Position numbers and translations under genes: made by a program. Shown piece by piece: positions 51,820 to 61,800 of a stretch of 64,000 nucleotides of DNA. Each line of letters begins with the position of its first letter. Within the stretch, counting starts at the first letter, position 1. The notes beneath the pieces are model-generated. The model had not been told where the DNA came from. It searched no databases and worked only from the letters and a program-made list of their open reading frames with translations. Origin of the DNA: Triops longicaudatus (taxonomy: Eukaryota > Arthropoda > Branchiopoda > Notostraca > Triopsidae); NCBI GenBank assembly GCA_022885665.1, contig JAGQDJ010000026.1, positions 124,001 to 188,000 on the forward strand. Reading direction: 5' to 3'.

Positions 51820-54800
51820 TTACGCCATAATGTCATCTGTTAAGTTGGTCTCCGAATGGTAGAGAGGTGGAGGCGCAGGAACGCGAGTCTCATACACCCA
51901 TTTGGGGAAAACGCGTTTGTACAGATTCATAAGGACAATGTCTTGCGACTTAATCTGGCCGTCAAATACACACTTCATATGACCATGAGTACCTAAGTAA
52001 AATCACAAGTTAACAATTTAGAAAAAGAACAAAAGAAAGCAAAATAAACTAGTGAGAGTAACTTACCCAAAGGCTCTCTAATATGTCCTCGTCGTCCATA
52101 TTTAGTACGCAATTCCACTGGTTTAAACCATTCAATATCTTCACGGTTGAAGAACATGAATCGTACAACGGCGGATTTCTTGTGGACTTTAAAGGAATGC
52201 CCACTGAGAACGATTCGTTTCGTGATGATACGATCTGGGTTCACTTGCAATAACGATCCAGTGGCTACCAACTGCTGTGTACCATGTCTCTCCTGAAACG
52301 CCAATACAGAGGCAGGCGGGTACATGATTGGTGCGTAAACTGTTGCAACTACGGTGCTTTCTGGCCTGAAGAAACGCTCGTACTGAAAAAAAAAAATGAA
52401 AGGAAACATTACAAAAACATGACTGATATTCCAAACACTCATATTTAAATTTTCAGTAAATACTTTATAAAATTTTTGAAAAAAGAAATGGCTTTGAATA
52501 TGACGCAAATAGTAGTTGATTTACCTTATGCTTATTCCCAGAGGTGTGTTGACTGTAAATAGGAGACGAAATAAACCGCCGGTACCCAACATGCAAGATA
52601 AGCTTATCTTTGCTTTGCAAGGGTAGCTGCTCACCACAAATGGTGGACAAGGGGCGTTTCAACAGTAAATGCACTACAGACATTTTCTGTTCATGGGGCA
52701 GTACGCCCACTACGACTAAAGGTAACTCAGAGGAGTGGCCAACCACCAAGTACTCAGGTACGTCCTTAATCATGAGTCGAACGTATGTGCCAGGTTCCAC
52801 CCCTTCTCTTTCTGCTTGCAGGACGCGTTTTCGCGTACGGCTGAAGTTTTCAAACTGGAAAATACGGGCATAGTCCGAAGGTAGATTTTCCTTCGGATCC
52901 CAGGGCGACGTTCTGAATGACTGCAAGCCTCTGTACTTCTGGAAACGGATTCGGGCAGGTACGTCTCTGGGCGTGTCAACCTCATCGGGCCACATGGCGT
53001 CTTCACGAGCTTTCTTGATTCTACCCAAATCTTCTTCCTCGTCCGCTAGGTTGAAGCTCACTTTCTTATCGTAACGCTCAGGTTCGCCCGACTCTGTCAC
53101 CGCAATTGATTCCATATCCTCCTGGTCCGAATCCCCATCATCCTCAGCTGGACCATTGTCCTCATCGCTGTCGTCATCTTCTCCCATATCTTCATCATCT
53201 GAATCTGACTCCGAATCTGAATCGTCTCCACTTTCCCCGCCTGGCATGTTCCATAAAACCGCATTAAAATTACCTATTTTGACTATACAAGTGGTAAACA
53301 AAGTTACCTGCTTCGAGTACTTCTTTGATCCAGGCTGCTTGGTACTCGGACGTGCCTTTGGGCACACGTTTGTTCTTGCCACCTTCTTCTTGCATAGGCT
53401 CTTCTTCTTCTCTTTTCATGTCATCAGCTGTAGGCCACGTTTGTTCGCCTTCCATGGGATCCAATTCATTTTCGCACTGGAGCGATTCCTGCAAATAAAT
53501 CAAATCAAATCATCAAATGCTTTAATTACAGGTCAAATGGGCTTTTGCCTGTTTTTCTGGAACAGCGACGTCTAAAACGCTTTCAGCTCCAAAATCTTCC
53601 ATGTCTTCTTTCCGTTTCCGTTGCGAAGTTATCAAAGGATAAGGATCCTGTGGTCCCAGAATCTGCGACAATTGGAAATCACCCCAACCGGGGATGTGCA
53701 CTAAATCGTTAGCAGAAAGCAACTGGCCTCGCAGGTACCCTTCAACGGCCAACGTACCCATGGATTTCTGTGTAGAAAATCAATGAATAATTGAAAACAG
53801 AACGATAATAAGTACAGAATGAATAGAATAACACGACATTAAAAAAATAGACATAAAAAATAAGGCGAAAATTAGGAAATCAGATAATTCATTATATGGG
53901 ACTTACTTCATGTTCATAAGGAGTGAAAGTGTATTTTTCAGCTAATAAGTGAGGTCTCTGGTCCCGTTGGAAAACAGGGCGTTGCTTCTGGCTGCCGATT
54001 TGGTGTAACAGCCTCAAGGCATCGGCTTCTGTGTCCAAAACTTCGAGTTTCTCCAAAGGATACACTTTCTCAATTTGTTTTTGCAAACTTTTCTTCATGT
54101 CACCTCTTCTCTGTAAAAACGAAATGAAATTACTACACATATTTGGCTACGTTTAATGGAATTTCTACTTTCTGAGGCACTCTGTCCAAATCCGTGAGAG
54201 CGAAAACTGGGGATGGCAAGCCTTGTGCCATTATCGAAGTTAACAACAGCCCACCTTCTGCATCGAATCCAAGAATTCCTTCGCGCAAAGATGAAGCTGT
54301 CGGTGCTAGAGAGCCTTCAGCGATGGACTGAACGCCGTCAGGATCCGGAGCTACCAGAAACACTACTGTATCCGCCACCTTAGTAACATCTAATGTGGCG
54401 TAGAGATCGCCAGTGGGTGGAACAATTAAGCTATATCGCTGGCGAAATCTCGGAAGGCTAGAGAATCAACATCAATACTCAGTATCACGTATGAAAACAA
54501 AAATATTCAATACCTGATGTGAAGAACGCCTTTGGGACTATTTTTGATGTCAGCATCCTGGTCACAGCTTTTTATAAGTTTTAAAAATTTGGCCAGATTG
54601 GCTGAAGAGCCCAACGGCACGACAGCAACTAAAAAAGGAGGACTCTCCTGACTTCCTAAAGCTCGTTTCTTGGCAACAATTTCGTCTCGTTTAGTTTTCC
54701 GAATCTGGGATGCTTGACGTTTCCGGTCCATGCGGCTTTTATCTCTCCTGGCTCTTTTGGTAGCCACTTTAACTTCAACTCGACCTTTACGGGGAGATAC

Positions 54801-54976
54801 GATTTGGTTAGTATTAAATTAAAAGCGAACAAAAACGGAAAAGTATTCGGTGGATGTATACCTTTGGTAACTTTGTCGAGTTCATTCTTGCTTCGGTGTC
54901 GCCCATGCTTATGTTCTTTGTTTTGTTGCTTCAGAAGACCTGAGCGGTGGACCTGCTGCGGCTTTTGGAAAACCAT
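51820..54976 (-). CDS. TSR1: Pre-rRNA-processing protein TSR1 (40S ribosome maturation factor)
   Basis: GTPase-like, catalytically inactive assembly factor of late pre-40S particles. It blocks premature joining of translation factors (family knowledge). Nine exons: 54862-54976, 54514-54784, 54169-54457, 53907-54110, 53549-53767, 53308-53488, 52525-53240, 52067-52382, 51820-51992 (TAA); 827 aa (human 804). The N-terminus matches human TSR1 (LLKQQNKEHKHGRHR). The AARP2CN-type segment is near residues 290-366 (VEGYLRGQLLSANDL). DPMEGEQTWPT and VPKGTSEYQAAW follow, then an acidic Asp/Glu/Ser tract at about 430-480. The C-terminal RIBIOP_C region has DEVDTPRDVPARIRFQKYRG, FRTSPWDPKENLP and FFNREDIEWFKPVELRTK. 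As in other TSR1 proteins, no clear P-loop is seen. Intron 5 appears to be GC-AG. It is divergent from VPS13 and convergent with COG1. Confidence 0.98.
53489..53548 (-). other. Putative GC-AG intron in TSR1
   Basis: Exon 5 must end phase 0 to join exon 6 (ESLQCENELDPMEG). The only position that keeps the family match (EKQ|ESLQ, human GRQESLQ) has CAG|GCAAAA at the donor and TTTGCAG at the acceptor, giving a 60-nt intron. The nearest downstream GT donor would cause an immediate stop in the new frame. Confidence 0.75.
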
Positions 54977-55851
54977 GGCGCTAAATTCTTAACAATTTTA
55001 CGAAATGAAAGGCACCACAACAAAACCCACGTGGTCACCGCAGACCAGACACAAGATTCTCCCTAAATAGAAACTGCAGACAAATCAGTTGAGCATGAAA
55101 AGCAAGTAGTGAGTTGTTCAGGGTTCCCTTCTTAGAAAGATGAATAACGTTGCTGCATTCGCGCTTTCCACTCAAAAATGATGTATTGCCAGCTCTATGC
55201 AGGACAAACAGTTTAAGAAAAAAAAAATGTAGAAATTTAAATAATAAACTTAAAATTTTACACCAATTACTTTTTATGTATTTATTCATAATATAAATTC
55301 TATGGGTCCTAGTAGGGACCACAATCTACAGGTCATGTGTGGGAAACTCAAACTGTAGGTCCCTTTAAAGACCTCAAAATGTTTTCCGTGAATTTCCTCC
55401 GGATACTGTTGAAAAGCAAAAGTAAACGTAGAAAGAAAGATGAAACGGATTGTATAATTTCTACGCACACGTGTTTTGCATCCCAAAACGAACCAAAACA
55501 TTCGTAGCCAGCTAGATATATAACCAATCATAACGCTCCCTTTCATACTGACCCACCCACAACAATGAAAGACTGTCGCTTAGTACTAAGTTAGTCCCAC
55601 CCCCACGGATGCTTGAGGGTTTAGGCTTTCCTAAGCATTATGACGTCAATCGTGGGAACTGTTGTGGCGCATTACAGTGATTAAAACTTTTGCAGAAGCA
55701 TGGGCAGTTAAACCTTTTTACGGCAAACCTTGCTCACAAACTGAATCACACGTTTGCTCTTAGCTTGAAAAGCACCTCCCCTTACTTTCCCTTCATAGTT
55801 AAATTTTCATAGTTTTAATTGTTGGAAGTATTTATCCCTAAATTTTGAAAT
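54977..55851. promoter_or_regulatory. Divergent promoter region of TSR1 and VPS13
   Basis: 875 bp between two divergent ATGs. Seen: palindromic E-box CACGTG at 55028-55033 (52 bp upstream of the TSR1 ATG), another CACGTG at 55468-55473, and a perfect CRE TGACGTCA at 55641-55648 (204 bp upstream of the VPS13 ATG). No TATA box near either start. A frame at 55035-55322 (minus) has no motif. Myc/Max-type factors bind CACGTG at ribosome-biogenesis genes in flies and vertebrates; the relevance here is inference. Confidence 0.45.
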
Positions 55852-58800
55852 ATGGTGTTCGAAACACTAGTCGTGAAGGTTCTGAACCGTTTTCTGGGTA
55901 GTTTTGTTGAAAATTTAGATGCCTCGCAGCTTAAGCTTGGTATATTTGGAGGTAAGTTTGAAACCGCATTTCATAAATCTATTTGGTTGACAAATGTTCT
56001 TTTACCTAGGTGGAAATGTCACTTTGGAAAAGCTGGTTTTAAAGCAGAGTGCTTTGGATGATCTCGGTCTCCCCGTCAAAACGGTTGCGGGTTATTTAGG
56101 TACTTTATTGATTTATTTTCTGGGGTGGGGGTTGTTAGGTTTGCTCCGCCCTTTTGTCGTCGTTTTTTTAATCAAATTGTTCTTCATTATTTGTAGGAAA
56201 GTTGATGTTAAAACTTCCATTAACGAATATATACACTGGACCTATTATCGTCACGATAGAAGGCCTTTCTTTGTTGGCTGTACCTTTACAAGCCCTTAAA
56301 TACGATGCTGAAAAGGAAGAACAAGCACTCCAGGAAGCCAAACAACGGCACCTTAGCGCTATTGAACTGGCCAAGCTTAAAAAAGACACGCCTAGCGATC
56401 CCGGGGAAGATTCGTTAGTTGAAAAAATTAAGGCTTCTGTACTACAGCGCGTGCAAATCGTCATTAAAGACATCCATCTTCGCTATGAAGACGAGCTGAC
56501 GAACCCTGGACATCCAATGGCTTTGGGTTTCACACTAAGCAACTTGTCACTTGTTACAACAGACGAAAATTGGGCCCCAACTGTCATCCAGGAAATTACT
56601 AACAGCTTTTTTAAGGTGGGATTTGCTCGTTTTCTGTTTGAATCAGGGTTTCTTATCTCATTTAATAAGCCTCAAATATATTTCGAGCAAAAAAAAAAAA
56701 AATTGGCTACTCATGCTTGGAATCCTAGTTAGGGTAATGGCTTCCTAGTTAAGAACCCCTGGTTGTCAGCATTTGAGGAGTTATTCCCAAAATTTCGATT
56801 TTTTTGGCATTGCAGCTAGCCAATCTGGAGAGCTTAGCCTTTTATTGGATCTGCAATGCCGACCTTATGACCAAAATGGATCCCAAGTCTCTGGCAGAAG
56901 CATTTCAACAAGGCATTGCGAAAAATGATAAAAGACCTTACGAAGATTCGTACAGTAAGAAAAATCGTTACTAAAAGAGAAGACATTTGTGTTATTTTTT
57001 ATTCTCTTTTAAGTTCTTGGACCCATAACGTCCTTCGCTCAACTGAGCTTGAATCTTAAACCCGAACTTGATGGTTCCGATTACACCATTCCTAAGGTCC
57101 TGGCCAGTTTGGGTATTGAAGAACTCTCAATTGGTGAGAAATAAATACATTTTATGCGTAAAGTTATAAATTTTGCAAGATGTGTTAGTTGTACTTATAA
57201 CGTACGGAACAGTACTACATTACTTTAAAAAAATACGCTTAAGAAAATATGCATTCATAATTAATTTGAGAATTTTTAAGGGTCAATAATTAAAAGTATT
57301 TATAAATAATTATTCGAAGAAATACTGATTGATCTTTGACGGTAGGTTTGAGTAAGCAACAGTACGGAAACGTGGTCAAACTTCTACATTCAATGATGCA
57401 AATGAATCGCGCAGCACCGTACAGGAAATACCGTCCAGATTTGACGCAGTACAAACACCATGCCAAAGAATGGTGGAAGTTTGCTATTACAAGCGTTAGA
57501 GAAGTAGAAGTAGCGCGCCGGCTACGAAACTGGCGCTGGTCTCATATGAAAGAACACCGCACAACGTGTAAACAATATTTGCAACTTTATAAGCACAAGC
57601 TACTTGCCAAAAGCTTAACCGCAGCCGAGTGTCAGCAAATTGACCAACTGGAGAAGAAATTAGATGTGTTTAACATTACTGTAGTTCGGCGCCAAGCTGA
57701 AGTCGAGGTACTTTTTCTCCTTCCTGACTTTTGTGTAGTAAACCCCGTGACTCCTTTTGATCTTTTCATCTGGAATGTTTTTTTAAAGGCCGAGCGGTCC
57801 AGGATTGAAAGAGCTAAGGAGGAGAGCGCCAAGAAAGGATGGTTTGGTGGGTGGCTAAGTTGGGGTGGAAAAAACAATACTAGCCAGTCCGAAGAAGGCT
57901 TAGCCGACGAAGTTGGTAAGTAAACAGGTCAAAAACTAAAAGTTTGTCGGTATCGTTGACGATTAATGAAAACATGTCATGCATGTCGTGCTTTCTTACA
58001 GCCAAAGTTTTCCAGACCGAAATGTCGCCCGAAGAAAAAGCCAAGCTGTTTGAAGCCATTGGATACGAAGAAAATGCAACGCCAGCCATTTATCCTAAAC
58101 ATTTTGTGGAAAATCGCATCCGTTTTACTTTAAATCGTCTCTCGATTTTACTTCACGATACAGAGAAAGATAAATTGCATTCGGTGATCTTGCTTATGTC
58201 GTTGAATAACGTAGAGGCATTGGTGGAACAACGTCCTGCAGCCGATGCCATTAGGTGAGAGACGTTAAGAAAAGCTAAATAAATTCAAATAATGTTAACC
58301 TTCATTGTTGTACGTCTATTAATTATCGTAATATGTTTTATTCTCCATTCATGTATTGTTACGCATTTCGTTGAAAACTTTGTTTTTACGCTCTTTGTTT
58401 TTTACTTTTATTTCAGAATCGCGACTCAGGCAGGCGAGTTCTTAATTGAAGGCACGCCCACGGCGATGCAGACTCCTCACCTAGTGTCTTCCTTCCAAAT
58501 TGCGAAGACTGGAACGTTACTGGATATCATTTTTGAAACGAACCCTTTGGGAGAGGTTTGCGATCAGCGCTTGAAACTCAAAGCTTTACCGTTGATTGTA
58601 ACCTACCATGCCGAAACAATCAACCGAGTTGTCGACATGTTCCAAGCAGCGCCCGAAGCATCCAATCTCAGCCAGTAAATGCAAAATGCAGAGTATTTTG
58701 GTTTGAAACCATTAATATCGTTTCTTGTTATACAAGATTACAAGCCGCTGCCAAGGAAAAGCTTGAAGACTTGAAGGAAAAGTCAGTTATGGGCTTACAA

Positions 58801-61800
58801 TATGCTATTGAAAAATCTCCGATAGTGGACTTGGATATTGATATTGCAGGATCGTACATCCTTATTCCCTATGCTGGAAAGCTTGACAAGTAAGAACATC
58901 CTTAAAATGTGAATTTACTCATCAAGGGAAGTCGCACTTTTCCTATATTTATTAATAACAATAACAATATTATTTAACAATAACTTTCAACTTGATTTCT
59001 ACAAGGCTTGCAATAATACTTATTAATAATAACTAGGGGGTTTGCTAAGTTATAATATGACTAGTAGAACGTCTCACTAGGCAGAGAATATAAGCGGTAC
59101 TTTTTTAGGTTGTAAATAGTAAAACATATCAGAAAATGGTTAAAAAGCATTTTGACACTGCGTTTATAGATTTTGGTGTTTGTGTGTTTTACTGATTTTT
59201 TTTTATTAATGTACTTTTTCAGAGAGAAGGACATGATTGTCGTCAAAATGGGTAACTTACACTTGAAAAGTTTGTCCAAAACGCGGAATCCAAGCGTGAG
59301 TCAAATGACTCGAGGCGGAAGCACGGATGTCGAAATTTTGCAAGAACTGATAGCGTCGTCCTATGATAAATTTGCACTAGAGCTGCGTGATATGCAAGTA
59401 AGTGCTAATTTTAGTAATCTTTGTGAAAGTGAGATATTATTTAAACCAGGAACGTTTACCTTTCTTTTATTTGCATTCACTGTACTTGATTAGGTGAATT
59501 TCGGTGAATTTTATCATTTTGCTAGGTTTTATCCTTGTTTGGAGGAGAAGATTGGCAAAAAGCCTTGCAAGACACATCCTACAAATCGCACATGCTTAAA
59601 CCCTTATCGATCCAACTTGTACTCGAGAAATGTCTAATTCTTGACGATCCCCGGTTACCACTTACGAAAGTGTCGGGTTCGTTACCCGCTTTGCACTTGG
59701 CCATCCATGGTATTTTCCCATTTCAATTCATTCATGTAATATTTATTTTTTTATGACTAATTAGATGCAAGATTGATTAGTATGGCTGGTGTCGTACAAA
59801 GTATTCCCCTTCCGAGCAATCCGGAAGCGGAAGCATTGAAGGACATGTTAGCTCTTCAGGAAGAAAATGAGTATACCACAAGCAACGCTCTTAGGCGACT
59901 TGAAGCGCTGGACACAGCTCGAAGCTCTTCGTCACCAACCTTTCAACTTACCCAGCTGCAACTATCCTTCGATGTAGAAGGTATAGATGACGTGAGTTCG
60001 TAAAACTCCAATTATTTTACTTATATTTCCATAGATGTCCGCATTGAGTATGGAATGCAAGGCGAGAATTGGGAAGTAATCCCCTTGATGGAGTTCCACA
60101 TGGAGAAGTTAAGCTCGAGATTGCTGGTCATGAGCTGGGAAACCCACGTTGGACTTGCTTTGACGGGTTTGCGACTTTGGTACTATGCAAAACAAAATGA
60201 AGAAGAAGAAAATCTCGACAATGAAGGAGGAATGAAAAGACTGGCGATTATATCCACTGAAAGCAGCGACGAAATCAAAGGACTCCTAGTGATGGACTAC
60301 ATGAAAGTACGATTTGTGTTTCCCCCAACAAGGAAAAGTTATTAAACGTTTTCGGTTGATTTCAGGTGGATAAGATGTCTCCAGATTTTGTCACAAAGCA
60401 CAATGCTGTCGAACAGACGTTGGATGTCCAGCTATGCGACTTGAATATCAACTTGCAGCAGGAAGTGCTTCTGAGCATTCTACAGATCTCCAACGACCTT
60501 ACAACGCGATTAGAGCAGGTGCAGACCGGTCAAAGCGGAAATGAAACCAAGAATGCCACTGAAAGCAGTGATATTAAGAAAAGTATGGATAAAGCAACCG
60601 GAAAACTTGGAGCAGGTAAAAAGTACAAATTTATTTAAGGGAAAATTGACTTTATGAAAGAAATTTTAATATGTTTGCTTTTATTTTCACGCAGCGTTTC
60701 AGAGAGTTCGTAAGTCTTTTTAAATTCATTGTTTCGTGTAGATATTCTGTTTAATCCCTAGGAAATTCATAACAGGTTGTTAATAACTTTTGATTTGGTG
60801 TAATTTGTATTGAAGCTAAGAAAAAGACTACCAAACTGGGAGAAGAAATCACGCAATTTCTGCTAAGGGCCCAGATGACTCGTCTGCAGGCTAGTCTTGG
60901 TCGTCAGACTGGTACTCTCGCGCGGATTGCCTTCAGTGGTCTGGATCTCGAAGTGAAACAGCAACCTTCGAAGCTCACAGTGATAACTTGCTTGAAGACC
61001 ATTAGCGTGATCGATCCTAATGCGGTTATGTACCCTCAGGTATGGTTACACTTTCTGAATATTTCGTTCATAGTTTTTCTAATGTATTTATTGAATACCA
61101 TAGATCGTTGAGGTTTTGGACGACAACGCCTTACATGTACGATTCATCCAATACTTTGAAGCAACGGAGAATGAAGGCTACCTAGATATGAATGCAGTTG
61201 ACATGTCTATTAAATTAGCAACTGGCCGAGTCAAGATTGTGTACCTGAATAAATTCATTCAAAATGTTTTGGTAAGATACTGAATTTTAACTGATTAGAC
61301 TTTCTTGATTACTGATTTGACATTTTTATATCTCTACGAGCCTCGTAGTGATATCCTGTGATTGAGAAATTAGTGTTTTCAATTTAATATCAATTAAATG
61401 TCTTTAGATAAACATTGCTTGCTTTGTCTATTTACGTAGAGCTTCGTGGATCAGTTCCAAGCAGCGAAGACAGCGATAATTGAAGCATCCACACAAGCTG
61501 CTGAAACTGCTCGCCAAAATGTCCAGGAAGCCTATGCCAAAGCTTTGAGAGTTGAGTTGGACATCAAAATGATGGCACCCTTGATCTACATCCCTCAAAC
61601 CACTTGCAGCTGCAATGTCTTAGTTGCCGATTTGGGGCAGCTTAACCTGAAGAATCAATTTGTCATGCAAGGAGTCCGGAATGAAATTGGCATGCCAGCT
61701 ATTTTGGACTTGATTGAAATCAAGCTTGACAATTTGAAGCTCTCCAGGTTGGCTTGTTTAACCTTAACGTATTTCAGTTCACAGTTTAATCTAAATAAAA

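Noticed and set aside
53241..53307. Alternative acceptor AAAATAG in TSR1 intron 6 that also keeps frame
   Set aside because: It would leave an intron of only about 33 nt, too short for normal splicing. The acceptor after ATGCCAG gives 67 nt and fits the family better.
53156..53575. 139-codon plus-strand frame starting with a Ser-rich run
   Set aside because: Antisense shadow of the acidic tract of TSR1.
59981..59991. Downstream donor GTGAGT in VPS13 exon 13
   Set aside because: Using it would shift the frame of exon 14. The upstream GTATAG donor at 59981 gives the correct phase and a continuous VPS13 alignment.
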